Assembly: GCA_029204225.1 (NCBI GenBank)
Contig: CM055094.1
Span: 62,386,442 to 62,450,441 of the forward strand
Reading direction: 5' to 3'
From: Diphasiastrum complanatum
Lineage: Eukaryota; Streptophyta; Lycopodiopsida; Lycopodiales; Lycopodiaceae
DNA length: 64,000 nt
In this document: piece by piece, positions 30,233-44,233 of the stretch
How the letters are laid out: every line of letters starts with the position of its first letter
Position numbering within the stretch: position 1 is the first letter of the stretch
The notes under the pieces: model-generated
Databases searched by the model: none
What the model was told of the DNA's origin: nothing
The model's input: only the letters and a program-made list of their open reading frames with translations
Position numbers and translations under genes: made by a program

Positions 30233-31200
30233 TATGTGAAGAATGCATACTTGGAAAGTTTCAAAGACAAACTTTTGCAATTGATGGAACTATTCGAGTT
30301 GATGGCAAATTTGATCTGGTTCATAATGATGTTTGTGGTCCAATGAGGACCGAATCCATTGGAAGGTATAAGTACTTTGTTACTTTTATTGATGACCTTT
30401 CAAGATTTACATGGATTTATCCTATGAAGGCAAAATCTGAAGTTTTTCAACGCTTTAAGGATTTTCTAGCAATGATAGAAAACCAGGTTGGGCACTCTTT
30501 GAAACTCTTACGTACTGACCGAGGAGGGGAATATATAAAGAATACGTTCGGTACTTATTTTCAAAGCAAAGGTATCCATCATCAAATGACAACCCCTTAC
30601 ACACCTCAACAAAATGGTGTCGCCGAAAGTTTGGTATGGTAAGAAGCCTACCGTTTCTCACTTTCGCATCTTTGGTTGCACGACTTATGCTTTCATTCTC
30701 GATAAGCTAAGAACCAAGCTTGATGATAAAGGAGTTAAATGCATATTTGTTGGATATAGTAGTGAAAGCAAGGGCTATAGGTTGTTCAATATGGATACCA
30801 ATAAAATCGTAGTGAGTTGTGATGTTCATTTTGATGAAAAGACTTCCTACGATGTTGCGCCAACTCATGTCATGAAAGAGGACTTCCCCCATGATGCATA
30901 TGTTGAGATATTTCCAGATTTGGTTTTGCCATCTAATCATGAAGAGGAGGGACTGCTATCTACTTCTAGTGGAATACCCACTACTTCTTCAATTTTGCAG
31001 CCTACAGTTCATCAAGAGGAACCTATTTATGGTGAAGAGCAGCCTGTTGAAGACATTGGACAGCAAGGTCCAAGTTCGAAAAACATTGGACAACAAGGTC
31101 CAAGTTCGGAACACTTTGGACAGCAAAGTGTTGACAAAGGTAAGGCTGTTGGATAGCCCAAACCAATCCCTAAATGGTTGTTGTAGACTTTGCATGACTA
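30233..31200 (+). pseudogene. copia integrase fragment with internal deletion
   Basis: It reads LGKFQRQTFAIDGTIRVDGK, VTFIDDLSRFTWIYPMK, LLRTDRGGEYIKNTFG and TPQQNGVAES. Then about 50 codons are missing relative to the copy at 47.9 kb before VWYGKKPTVSHFRIFGCTTY and KCIFVGYSSESKGYRLF. The linker holds a 10-residue repeat (IGQQGPSS plus two) as in the element at 45-49.7 kb, so both belong to one subfamily. The sequence ends in stops after GKAVG (31156), and recognisable copia text fades out near 31200. Confidence 0.9.
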
Positions 31201-32680
<1,480 letters not shown>

Positions 32681-33014
32681 CACACTTCCTTTGCTAAGTT
32701 AGGTGAAAATCCAGCATGTAATAAGAAAGTAGACTCCACTTTCTTGCCCTAATGTGAAAACCCTAGCCTAGATCCAAGAGTCATGCTTGGTAGGTGCATG
32801 GTAGGTACAAATCTCATCATAAATCATGGTCTAGATCCTACAAAGTAGGAATCACTACCAAATGGACACAACCACTCCTCTTGACTCGTGGTAACCTACT
32901 TTAGGTGTGAATGTACAAGTGGCACTTTGGCCATTCAAGTAACCAACAAATAATATTGACAAAATGTACAATATTCTACATGGCTAGATTTGCCAATGTA
33001 GGCAATTTTTCACA
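32681..33014. repeat. dispersed repeat R2 (copy of 3274-3606)
   Basis: Same sequence and orientation as R1. To its left the text continues with AGTAAAACACACTTCC, showing the target CACAC without the copia LTR found at the first locus. To its right it ends at TTTTTCACA and joins E-family coding text at 33015, suggesting that this repeat (perhaps an LTR starting TGTGAAAAATTG on the minus strand) interrupted an E-family element. Confidence 0.8.
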
Positions 33015-33801
33015 CGTTTCTCCAAATTTTTTGCTTTGAGTCGTTATGCCGCAAAAACTGGTACTCCTTGATTCGGATGTACTCCAACGCATAAAAAAAT
33101 GTCGATCCTATATACAACTCCACTGATTCGAATGGTAACACTTTGAATTTTTCTGGATTATGGCCCAACATAGACAACCTTTCTATTCTATGCTAAGTTA
33201 GAGAAAGTCTTCTTTGTTACACTCCGATTGCCAGTCTTCAAATGCCACGTCTATCAAGCCTGGTAGCATCAAATAATCCATATGCCACTGTAACTCTACA
33301 TTGAAATGGCAAGGACTCCACTTCTAGAATCTTTCAGAAAAAAAATTGAAAGCATTTCGCACATACCTTCGACTGATTCCTTTTCGGTCGCTTTGCCGTA
33401 GGCCGCGCTTCTGCCATGTCCTGTCAATCGATGTATGCAGCAAGCTTCTGATCTTTGAGTTGTTGTTTGAGGTCTGCTACCTCCTTCTGTAGATAAAAAG
33501 TTTTCATACATGCTTCTGCATACTCCAGGACATCTGCCGCCCTTGTACAATTTCGGGTTGCCTGGAGCTGCTTAGTCAAATCATCGATTTTCTGCAAGGC
33601 CTGCGAATACTCTTCATATGCATCTAGCCCGGAGCAAGGAGCTGTTTCAGCTGATAACTCCTTCAGCTCAGCGAATTCCTCTTTGACAAGTGCTTTGTTG
33701 TTCTCGAGTGGAATCAAAAACTTGATTCGAAAATTCTCGAGCATCTGGTCTTGGAGGGACTGCAGCTTCGAAGAATCTATCTGGATAGACCAGAGCTGCA
33801 T
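33015..33801 (-). pseudogene. E-family ORF 1 relative (E3), coiled coil
   Basis: The 125-codon frame from 33801 is Leu/Gln/Lys/Glu-rich with heptad-like spacing (LQSLQDQMLENF, DLTKQLQATRN, LQKEVADLKQQLKDQK). Its segment ELKELSAETAPCSGLDAYEE with SQALQKIDDL matches the E1 protein near 5840-5930. Further down the strand, after frameshifts, FESVELYIGS resembles GSVELYVHR of E1. The order and spacing agree, so this is a diverged relative on the opposite strand. Function unknown. Confidence 0.55.
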
Positions 33802-33899
33802 AGCTGTAAGGCAATTTCTCTTTTTATTCTCTTCGTGTCTTCATCATAAAGCTTGGTCTATAGAGAAGTCTTTTCTGCCCTAACCTTATTGAGTGGCGG

Positions 33900-34864
33900 T
33901 CAACGATCATTCTCCAAGAGAGAGAATAATCTCTTCTTTTGTATGATAAATGTATGTAAGATGATGAATGGAATGTGATGTGTAATATTCACAATGAATA
34001 CTACAACGACATATCTGGTTATCCAAAGATATTTGGGTAAATTGACATCCAGGAACACCAATGGTGAAACGATTTGGTCAAGGTCTATGATTATAAAAGT
34101 TGTTTTATCTTTCAAACTCTTCGGATAACAGTAAGCAATCAGATCAGACATCAACTAGCAAACATATTCATCAAATAGAATCGAATTGGCTAATAATTCC
34201 TCTTAATCGAACACAGAGAATTAGTTCTTACCACAGGAAGCAAACAGAACAGAACATCAAACAAGTTCATTATCTGAACACATAGCTCATTTAGAATTGA
34301 AAAAAGTTTTGATTATGCTAATTCCCTACACACATTAGTTAGAATTGTCGCTCTTTGGTGACGCTTGAAAATCCACGTTAGAGTAAGTGAAATTCAATAA
34401 GACATGAGGAATATGCGTGATGTAGACAAAAAAGTATCACAAACAATTACAGATCATACAGAGTGTATTCGCTCAATTGATAAGAAGTAATACTGTAAGA
34501 GATGACAGAGAGAAAGAATGCTCAAGCTTATAGAAATTGGCTCTCTTCTCTCTCTATTGATACTCAAATATGTGCGTATGTACAATGGCACGAAGTGTCG
34601 ACCTTATAGGAACAATCACCGGCCTCAATGTCGTTTACCAACCATTAAGATGTCGGTTGAAATCCATTAATGCGTCTCTATAGAACGTCGCACAAAACGT
34701 CGCGAGTTCTAACCTAAATGTGAATTTACAAAGTGCAAATAGGCCTTTACATGAATTTAGGCACTATAGCACATTCACATGTATAAAAATTTGATAATTT
34801 TTGCAATATAAAACAATAACTTTGGATAATGTGGAATCACGAGGCTCCACATATCCCCTTCCTC
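33900..34864 (-). repeat. putative E-family LTR with purine tract (E3)
   Basis: The minus strand has GAGGAAGGGGATA (34852-34864) then TGTGGAGCC at 34851. This junction has the same form as in E1 and E2 (purine tract, GATA/AATA, then TGTNN). The lower limit is uncertain. Just upstream of the tract, minus-strand text at 34865-35010 reads HRKPASRKRQRRMQEICLRA, a basic segment placed like the ORF 2 end in E1. Confidence 0.4.
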
Positions 34865-35010
34865 AGCTGTGCAGTGGCTCGCAAACAAATTTCTTGCATT
34901 CGCCTTTGTCGCTTCCTACTGGCTGGCTTTCTATGGAAAATGGCTTTTGCTCGGGCTTCATTTTCTTCATTAGCTTGTTCTAGGGTCATCTCTTTTGTAT
35001 CAAGGAAGTA

Positions 35011-36914
35011 ATTATTCTTCTAGTTGTAATCTTCCTGAAAAGATAAGTTCGAATAACCTCCCATTCCGCGATTGCCCAATGGTGCAAGGGGGTTGTCAAT
35101 CAATGTGTTATTTAGGAGATGAGTGTACCAACTATCCTCAGACAAGAATTCAGTTATCTCAGCAGAAGGGACAGTTAGTGAGAGAGCTGCATATGTGGAA
35201 ATTAATGTACAATTGTGGATAGAAGTGCATAGGAAATGAGAGAACCAATATTTACATAATTGTAAGTACGGTATGGTCTGGTTATTGGATTAGTGGAGCG
35301 AAGTATATTATTTGTTTTAACTTCTTCCAAATAATGAGAATAGTTAGCTTCCCAATCCGTGTAATTTGTAAACATTTTCTTTGTTGAGATGTAGATAAAT
35401 CATATGCTTTAATGTCATTGAAATGAACTCAAGATAGTAAATTACAATAATTGTTTCACTCCGTATTTGCATAGTCAACTTCAAAACAATATTTGCCTAC
35501 AATTACCAGGACATGAAAGCGAACACAAAAAGCAAATGACAAAGAACTCACCTACCGATTGTTTTGATGCTTTTCAACACCTTCAAATATTTAGCATTTC
35601 CCCTAACACACAAAAAAAAAGAATTGGTACTATATCTAGTGAAGCATATAACTCAAGCTATTTGCAAGAATGGTGGGTATGAATTGGTTCTCAAATCTCA
35701 TATTGAAAGGTTGGGATATTTCACTTATGGAATTCGGCTTTTGATCAAGGTGGTGTAGGTTTTGCGTCGAAAACATTACCTCACTATTCGACATTTATCT
35801 ATTACATTGAAGTCAAAACAGTATATGGTTTAGGGATCTTAATATTATGACAAGGCTCTTTGTGCCATTTTCACTCTATACACTTTTTGGCCTTCATGTA
35901 AAGGAATGAAACTAGTGGCTTATACACTTTAGTGCCCTTCATGTCTTAATATTCTATCAATTATTAGTTAATCTCTACCATACTTTGAAAAATGATCACT
36001 TAATCTCTACTATACTTTGAAATTTGAGAAAATGATGGATCTATACGGACATGCTTCTACACAACATCTATAATTCAATTATCAATATCGCATACAATTC
36101 ACTTGCCTTTTGAAATTTGAGAAAATGATGGATGTATACGGACATGCTTTTACACAACATCTATAATTCAATTATCAATATCGCATACAATTCACTTGCC
36201 TTTGAAATTTTTATTTAATTTGAATTAGGACAAAATTGCATAGCTAGTTCCATCTTTCTAGATTTGTGGGCTCTCCATTCTCCTCTGTTCTTTCCTTCCG
36301 TTTTGTTTAGCTGTAGTGTGTCTCAGTAGATTTAATGTTTCTTTATCAGAAATTCAAGGATGGAAGTTCCGTAGTAGGGAATAGGTTGGAGTGCTTTTCT
36401 GTGGCAGAGTTATCAAAATTTCTGGCAGTACCAGTTGCTTGGGCAGGAATGGGCCAACCTGTATCCATAGATCTGCTGCTCCTCGGCTCCATTGCAGCAC
36501 TGGTTCTAGTATTTGAAGCGATTGTGGAATAGTATTTGGCAGCAACTGATTCTGGGACTATTTTATTGCACTTAGAGCATTTACATCAGCATCTTCGTCA
36601 TTTCAAAAGCAACCGAGACTAGGGCAGAGGTAAGACAGTCCATTCTCTGTTTTTCCTTGAAATGTCCACTACTGGTCGCTGATAGTATCACAGAGTTTGG
36701 CCAGCCATTCAGGTGGCCATCGGTTTTATGCCGCCCGGCCTACAGCATTGGCAACAATATCATTCTTAATCATGTTGTCAGCTTAAATTGAAGCATTTCT
36801 AGGGAATTCCTGCTGGTGGAGAATTCAATTGAGGATTCGTTAGGGTTAGGGTTCTGCTATGGCAGAGCACCTTCGCAGCTATTGGATGCTGCTATAAATT
36901 GAGATTTTCCAAAA
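35011..36914. other. spacer upstream of the PPR gene, with a 93-bp tandem duplication
   Basis: No transposon domain is visible. 36016-36108 is repeated at 36109-36201 with only a few changes (words ATGATGGATSTATACGGACA). Just before it, shorter AATCTCTACYATACTTTGAAA repeats occur. The part from about 36240 on is less AT-rich, with short open frames, and may hold the promoter and 5' untranslated region of the PPR gene. I cannot define a start site; TATAAATT at about 36893 is too close to the ATG to be a confident TATA box. Confidence 0.5.
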
Positions 36915-39475
36915 ATGAAACAATCAGCATCAGTAGTCATTCACAAACCTGGTCTACTTCAATTGTTTCACGTCTATTTGCGATCCTGGTCATGTGTTTC
37001 CACCGCTCAAAACAGTAGTAGCAACTCTCCACTGAAAAGGGAGCCTGCAAATATAGACTCAACTCCGCAAACATCATATACATTTCCCGCTCTGAACACT
37101 TTAGCTCACCGCCAACAAAGGTAAGAGCATGTCAGGTCAAAATTTTCTGCCCGAAGTTCTCATCAAATCTAATGTTTTTTTAAAAATCTCAGCATCTTAC
37201 TGTTTTTACATACTGATGTTCTTATGCACATTACATGATCAACCTGTACAGGTACTTAAAAATTGATCACTCTATAAGTTTCTATAGAGATTCATCTAGT
37301 TTGTCTGCCAAAGAAAAGCTACTGCTCGAGGCAGTTCAGAAGCTGGGCCTTGTTTATCAACAAGGAATTCAAGTTTCAATAGAAACCTTATGTTCTCTTC
37401 TCCACTTATGCACCAAAAGGCGAGATATTGCTGCTGGCAGATTAATTAGTTCCTATATTGTGAGCAGTGGACTTGACTCCAGGGTAATTTTGGGTAACCA
37501 TTTGATACGCCTGTTTTCCTCATGTGGGAGTTTGGCAGAATCAAACAAGGCCTTTTCTAGGATTTCTGAACCTGATTCACATTCATGGGCTGCAATCATT
37601 TCAGCTCATGTGAAATGTGAACATTATGAAAAAGCATTAAGCTTATATTCTAAGTTGCTGCAATCAAAGACAAAACCGAATGATTACATATTTGTTAGCA
37701 TCCTTAAAGCGACTGCCAGCACTAAATCCTTGGATCTAGGCAGAGAGATCCATTCCACCATAAGTGAAATGGGATTTGACTCAAATTTGTATGTTTTAAG
37801 CGGCCTTGTCGACATGTATGCCAAATGTGGGAGAATCGACGAAGCACGTCACTTGTTCGAAAGGGCCCCAGCGAAGGATGTGGTGTCTTGGAATGTGATG
37901 ATTGCAGGCTATGCAGAATATGGTCATAGCAAAGAGGCCCTTGATCTATTCAACAAAATGCAACAAGGGGGAGTAAGGCCAAGCCGCATCACTTATCTCA
38001 ATACCATGAAGGCATGTGGTAGTGCGACAGATACAGAGAGTGGCAAGCTGATTCATGCTGAGATTGTTAAAGATGGTCTTGAATCCGACGTAGTGATTGG
38101 GAGTGCTCTTGTTGACATGTATGTAAAATGCAGTAATCTGGATGCAGCACGCAGAGTTTTTGATAAAATTGTTGGAAGGGACATAGTGGCATGGGGTACA
38201 ATAATTGGAGCATATGTCCAGAAAGAGCAGGGTCATAGAGCACTTCAGTTGTTTGAAACTATGAAACAGGAAGGCGTGAAGCCAGATGGGGTCACCATTG
38301 TGAGTCTCCTGAGAGCATGTGTCAGTATAGGTGCTATAGGCCAGGGGCAGCAGCTCCATTCTCAGATATGTAGCAGTGGCCTTGAATCAGATGCTTATGT
38401 TGGAAACAGTCTTGTTGGCATGTATGTAAGATTTGGACATTTAGACAAGGCACTTGAGGTTTTTGATAAACTGCCCAACAGAAATCTTGTTTCCTGGAAC
38501 ACAATCATTGGAGGGTTTGCTCATTGGGGACTTGGTGAACGGGCCATTTCACTATTCAAGAAAATGCAACAGAAAGGCATCAATCCTGATAGTGTAACAT
38601 ATGTGAGCATTTTGAAAGCATGTGGCACCATAGCTGCTGTAGATGAAGGAAAACTTGTCCATGCTCAAATGATCAATAGTGGAGTTGAAATAGAAATAAA
38701 TGTAGGAAATGCATTAATAGATATGTATGCTAGATGTGGGGTTTTGGGCATAGCCCAGGACATGTTCCTTAACATGGCAAAACGAGATATTATTTCTTGG
38801 AATGTTATGATAAGAGGATATGCCCAACATGGTTTTGGACAACAGGCTCTTCATCTTTTCCAAGAAATGCAAGAAGAAGGTACCAGCCCGGACAGTGTGA
38901 CATTTGTTTGTTTGCTCTCTGGATGCAGTCATTCTAACCTTCTACTTGAAGGTCAAACACTCTTTCAATCTATGTCTGAGAAATTTGGGATTGCCCCAAA
39001 GATGCAGCACTATGCATGTATGGTTGACCTTTTGAGTCGGTCTGGGAATTTGTATGAGGCAGAAGATTTTATCAAGAAGATGCCATTCCAACCTGCAGCA
39101 GGGATCTGGAAAAGCCTTCTGGGGGCATGCTGCATACATGGGAACCTGGATTTAGGAAAACGTTCATTTACATCGCTGATAGAGTTAGATCCGACAGATG
39201 AAGTGGCTTACATTTTGATGTCAAATATGTATGCTGCGGCTGGCCTATGGGACGATATGGCTGTTATACGAAAGAAGATGGAAAATGCATGTGCTGGAAA
39301 GTTACCTGGACAATCTCAGATTGAGTTTGACAATCAACTAGATGTACAGCTCGCACGAGGTAAACAGTCTAAAGTCTGCCCAAGAGATAAGGAGGTTTAT
39401 ACGAAGCTGAGCTCCTTAATTGGGACAATACGAGATAAGCTCAGTCATGAGGTTCATACTACCTGTCTTTCCTAA
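36915..39475 (+). CDS. PLS-class pentatricopeptide repeat protein, E subgroup, two exons
   Basis: Model: exon 1 36915-37120, exon 2 37252-39475, 809 residues. ATG at 36915 follows an in-frame TGA at 36900-36902. GT at 37121 and AG at 37250-37251 give an intron of 131 bases whose removal keeps the frame (AG plus G codes Arg). Exon 1 gives a Ser/Arg-rich, acid-poor N-terminus (MKQSASVVIHKPGLLQLFHV), fitting an organelle transit peptide. Exon 2 carries about fifteen P, L and S motifs, e.g. DVVSWNVMIAGYAEYGHSKE and GNALIDMYARCGVLGIA, then an E region (IWKSLLGACCIHGNLDLGK to EVYTKLSSLIG). There is no DYW deaminase domain; the protein ends about 25 residues after E+. Such proteins bind organelle transcripts sequence-specifically, usually for C-to-U editing together with a DYW partner. 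No stop or frameshift is seen, so it is probably functional. The target RNA is unknown. Confidence 0.9.
37121..37251 (+). other. predicted phase-2 intron of the PPR gene
   Basis: The donor AAAG/GTAAGAG and the acceptor CTGTACAG/G are good plant consensus sites, and the 131-base, T-rich interval is a usual plant intron length. Without splicing, exon 2 has only a weak internal ATG at 37235 inside the intron's end and would lack a targeting peptide. Confidence 0.75.
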
Positions 39476-42121
39476 TTTTCTTACCTTCTGTGCAGTCAGT
39501 GAACTTCTGTATATCTGGTTAAGATTGGAGGCTAAAAGTTGTGTTGACTGAGCTACAATTTTGGCAGGAGTCTTCCCAATAGAGCAATGATGGCAAAATT
39601 AGACTCTGGGTGTAAGCACGCTATGCTGTTCACAGTTCATCTCACGAAGATGCCAGCAGTCAGAACCAGGTTAAGCCATTCTCTTGAGTCAACTGTTACG
39701 CGTTTCAGCAAAAACCAAAAAATAGATTCAGATGTGGGTCAAGAGTGGATTTTTCAGAGTTTGACTTGTCTGTTATTCAATCATCAATCGTTTTGTGCAT
39801 ACGCAAGTCCTACACCAATTAGTGAATGTGTAGATGCTAGTTGATGTTTTGACATCTTGTGCTTGTTTTTATCCTTGCAACTTGTACAAAGCTTAAGTTA
39901 AGCCTAACCAAAGCCAGTTGTATCCTGCTAACATGTAAATCATCTAGCTAATTTTTCAGCAGTTTTTTTGTTTTCTTGATGCAGACACAAGTCCTTCACT
40001 GGCTGACTATTTTTGGCTGATTTCGAATGATCCGAAGCTTTAAGTTCACACGATCTCTGCAGTTTCTGGGCATCTATTTAGGTATTCTTCTTTGAAGCTA
40101 TACCATAGAGGAAAATTCTTTTGCTAAGCCTTCAAAATGGTCAAAAGTGACAAATTGCTTCATCTGGTCAAGCTTTTAGACGGTGCAAGAGATTTTTCGT
40201 CAAGCCTTCAAAAGGTTCAAAATTGAAAAAATGCTCTGTGTGTGCTTTTTTGCATAGAGTTATGTCCAACAGGATATGTAGTCTGCAGCATAATATCTTC
40301 TCTATGGTGCATCCTTAGTTGCCCGTTCCGGAACGTGACCCACAAAAGAATTAAAAAAATACGTTTTTTTTGTACAAAGAACATGAGAGTTAATATCCAA
40401 AGAACTAACAACCATATGCCAGAGTTTAAAATAGCTTAAATGTAATAAAAATAGCACAGAAAAGAATTAGCTGTAAACTATCTAGAGAATTCAGACCTAA
40501 TAAATACCACCACCAAAACCCAAACTTTGGAGGACTTCAGTGCCTCTAAAGTCAGATTCCCAAAGAATGTTTTTGGAATTGAATAGATTTTTCTACGTCC
40601 GTGTATTCTGTCTGTTGACTCTATTCTACCTTAACAAAAACACATTAGCAGGGGTCTGTTCATCTCCTTAGGCTTTGTTTCACATCTTGAGGATAGACTG
40701 AAGCTTTGTGTTTTCAGATGGGGGCCGACGAGATCAGGATGAGAATAACAGCCATCTCTGATTATATTGCATGCATCTCATTTCTGGGTTGCTTCAGGTT
40801 TTTTGAGCTAAAATAAAAATAAATTCCAGATGCAAGCAAAAGTCCCTCCACAGAATTTACCTGCCCGGTAACCCAGGAAAATCGATAACCAGAAATTTAA
40901 AGGCCCATAAAGATTTGACTGCTGGTAGATCTTTTAGTTTTGTGAATCAAAATTTCATAAAAAATGATGCATGAAAACCATTTACAACCCATCATACGGT
41001 CATTTGTGTAAGAACAATTGATATTCTCGATCGATTTTTATATCATATATTGTTTTTCTTGAGACCTTCACTGGTAGTTTGGATAATTTTGAAATTACAG
41101 TGAGCCCTTCTCAAATGACTAAATAAACCAGCGGGATTTGTGGCATAGGGTAAGCGCACACAGGTGTGAAGAAAAATGGCATTGCTTGCATGAATTTCTT
41201 GGATTGATTCATCCTGAGAGTTAATTCCTGGCTTATTCTTTCCTGAAAATCCTAATTCTGAACTCTGCCTGAACCACTGATTCTCAACCTACAGTTGGAT
41301 CTTAAGCCTTCCCAATACAAATTCCAATTCGATATAACACCATATAGATGAGAGGAAAAAAAAAAAACTGTTTCGACCCAGTACGTCTGGAATGAACGGT
41401 ACGGTACGTACAATACGTTCCGACTCAAAAGGGTTGGAACGGGTTTCTAAGGGTGATCAGATGTTTTTTTGCACTGTACTTATTTCTGGGCCTATCTCTC
41501 ATATGTGTGCAATCTACAATTGCATATTCACTTCAAATACATAACATCCTATACACAATACATGTGTATGTAAGAGGTAGATGCACGTGTATAAGTTTCT
41601 TTTTGATGCTGCCTTTAGGCAGGGTCCTTTGCAATCATACAAAAGATTGACGTGCTTGTGTTTTTTTTTATTTGACTTTTTCAGATCTAGTGTAATAAAT
41701 AGGAATGCCACGTATTCAAATAAGACTTTCCAAATGGGTTTATGTAGTTTTGTGTAGTTTTTAGGCACAAATATTTGACATGCTTTTTAATGGATAATTT
41801 TGCGTGTGCTGGCTCTGCCTGTTATGTGGATGTGTTCATGGCATCTCGCATGCGTACATGCCATTTAGCTTGGAGGTGAGGAAGAAATTTTGTGGTGCAG
41901 AGGCTTTGTGCCTTCTGGAAGGTTTTTGCGAAAAGATGCCTCAAGATGAAGCTTCAAGTTTTGGGCATCACAAGATAGCGGCATAATCTTGATTTTGAAG
42001 CTATTAATTCTGATTATCACATTTCAGAGACCGTCCTTGGCTCACGTTCGACTTATCTGGGATTTTGTTCGTTGAAGTTTGCAAGGAATATTGCAGATCT
42101 AGAGTCGGTACCTTTTTTTCG
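39476..42121. other. downstream spacer of the PPR gene; no further gene seen
   Basis: The sequence is mostly unique and AT-rich, without LTRs or transposon domains. The first few hundred bases may be the 3' untranslated region. The frame at 39587-39844 (85 codons) has no recognisable features. A short CG-containing, self-complementary stretch (GGTACGGTACGTAC) occurs near 41398-41412 beside an A12 run. Confidence 0.6.
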
Positions 42122-42566
42122 ATGAAGAGGCTCAGTGTTGCTGCAGCTTCTCCATTTGAATCTCCAGTGGTAAAGAAAACACAATTTTCAATCAGAGCCT
42201 GAAGATAAACTGGTTCCTGTCCTCCTCCTTATTCAAAGTGATAACGTCATCGATCCAGACCTTGGTAAGTCTAGGAAGAGCTATTCAGACCTGTTTGATT
42301 TGTGTCCTTTGAAAGCCATCGCAGTTTGAAGATGAGTTTGCACTCAGCAACCATTTTCTTTTGAGTACATCGGATACTTGGTTGGCATGAGTTCTTATGG
42401 GAAGAAACTTATGAAGAGGTTTTCTGAGAAGAATCCGAAGAGGGAAGGCGCTTCTGATGTAATCAGAGAGTTTGACGAATCAAAGATGACGGTTTCTACT
42501 ATAACTCAGCTGAGCAACAGCCTTGCAAATTTAATGATCCTTGTCAGTTCCTCTTTCTATTGTTAA
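42122..42566 (+). pseudogene. possible remnant of an unidentified cellular gene
   Basis: ATG at 42122 begins MKRLSVAAASPFESPVVKKT. After a one-base shift near 42190 the text continues as EDKLVPVLLLIQSDNVIDPD and SYSDLFDLCPLKAIAV. After two stops at about 42330, QPFSFEYIGYLVGMSSYGKK and KRFSEKNPKREGASDVIREF follow to 42566. CACTCAG just before QPFSF could be a splice acceptor, which would explain the stops as intron. The composition looks protein-like, but I cannot name a family. It may be a decayed gene or exons of a live one. Confidence 0.35.
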
Positions 42567-43595
42567 ATATGTTAATAATCAGTTAAACTTGTTATATTTC
42601 TTCGGATTTTTGACCAAAATTGTGCTCCTACTGCCTATAGTTGCAATTGTAGATTCAGCCTGCTGTTGTGAATAGCTATATGTTAATATGGCAGATGAGT
42701 CGAATAGCTTTCCTATTGGTGTAGCTCCAACCAGGTTTTGATCATAATATCATAATTATCATGACTTAATTTGTTGGATTGGATGTCTTATTTTTGAGAT
42801 TCAATGACTGGATTTGAGCTTTCAGAGTACAAATCAGATTCTACGTCGTATACAATCTCTTATAATATAATCTTGATGTTTGCGGGAAATGATATCTAAG
42901 TAACTAAAGGAAAAGAAAAGCAAATTAAAAAAACAGTGTCATTGTTGTGCAAGACGTCTGAATTAAAGACTCAGGTATATCGTGAATTTCTTTTGCTGTA
43001 TTGAAATTTGCTTCACAGGTATCTGATTTACATTTATGAATGTTGATGCATGGATTTTCTAACAAATATTTATTTTCAAATAACCATCCTTTTAGACTAC
43101 GTAAAAATTTTATTGAACTTGCTTGCATCACTTTTGAACAGATGGATATACTTGTACGGATTATAAGAAAGGATGTGAATATATGTAAAAATCATGAAAG
43201 AGTTAGAGAAGTGATGGTAAACTTTGTCAGAATAGAAAATTTATGGTAACAACTGATTGTTGTAAACTACATTTTCTCAGATATTAATGAAGCCAAATGA
43301 CTCAATTGTTGAAGAACATGCCTTGTGAACACACTGAATCTTGGACAAGATCTCGCTTAATCAGGTTTGTCCTTGGTCCTTATCAGATTGCGCCTAACTG
43401 AGATCTGCACTCTCTTACTCTGGCATTGTTCTGAGTTCTTGTGATCAGTCCTATCAGATGCAGATTATTAAAGATTGAAAATTATGCTATACATGCCGGC
43501 TATTATGAGGGGAGATTTGCAATTCAAGAAGTAAGTCCATGTCTTATTTCCAATCTTTCTTTTAATGATTAATCTCTATCTGTAGGTTTTCCAGG

Positions 43596-43769
43596 TTGAG
43601 CGAGTCTTTGGCCAGATATGGTGCTTCAACATTGCCTGGACCTACTGATTTATTGCTGCTTAAAGCTTCCGTTTTCGTCATAGATGAACCAGAGCCGGTT
43701 ATAGAAATTCCAGTTGAAGCAGTTGCAGATAAGAACGGAATTCCATGGCAATTTCTGAAGAGGGGATAG
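43596..43769 (+). pseudogene. exon-like 57-codon frame (first copy)
   Basis: After TTTTCCAG, a good acceptor, the plus frame reads LSESLARYGASTLPGPTDLL, continues with VFVIDEPEPVIEIPVEAVAD and ends WQFLKRG at a TAG. Acidic/hydrophobic alternation and the splice-site-like start suggest a terminal exon. The minus strand is also open here (85 codons) but looks less protein-like. No family recognised. Confidence 0.35.
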
Positions 43770-44059
43770 ATATGGAATCCTATCCATGGTTTGGTATACA
43801 AAAGAATTTGGAGTTGCATTTTACCCCCCAGCAGCCACTACTTTCTTGTAAGTTGGTTCAACTCAGCAAGCTGAAGCAAGGATGTGTCATTCATATTTCC
43901 AGGAAGTAGGAACTTCATGGATTGATGCTCTGTAGTACTGGCTTTCATCATGGCTAATGATATGGCTCAGCATGTTTTCCTTTGTATAAAGGAACAAAAG
44001 CTAATGTGGATGAATCTTTATCCATGTGAGTTGTAATCTCTATCTGTAGGTTTTCCAGG

Positions 44060-44233
44060 TTGAGCGAGTCTTTGGCCAGATATGGTGCTTCAACATTGCC
44101 TGGACCTACTGATTTATTGCTGCTTAAAGCTTCCGTTTTCGTCATAGATGAACCAGAGCCGGTTATAGAAATTCCAGTTGAAGCAGTTGCAGATAAGAAC
44201 GGAATTCCATGGCAATTTCTGAAGAGGGGATAG
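44060..44233 (+). pseudogene. exon-like 57-codon frame (second copy)
   Basis: Same as 43596-43769, shifted by 464 bases, with the acceptor-like TTTTCCAG and the TAG preserved. I see no amino-acid difference between the two, so the duplication is recent or conserved. Confidence 0.35.

Noticed and set aside
30073-30324. 83-codon minus ORF as one protein
   Set aside because: It is a hybrid: the first part is antisense of copia integrase, the second the chromovirus reverse transcriptase, joined at about 30232.
37946-39139. Minus-strand ORFs within the PPR gene
   Set aside because: Shadows of the intact plus-strand coding exon.
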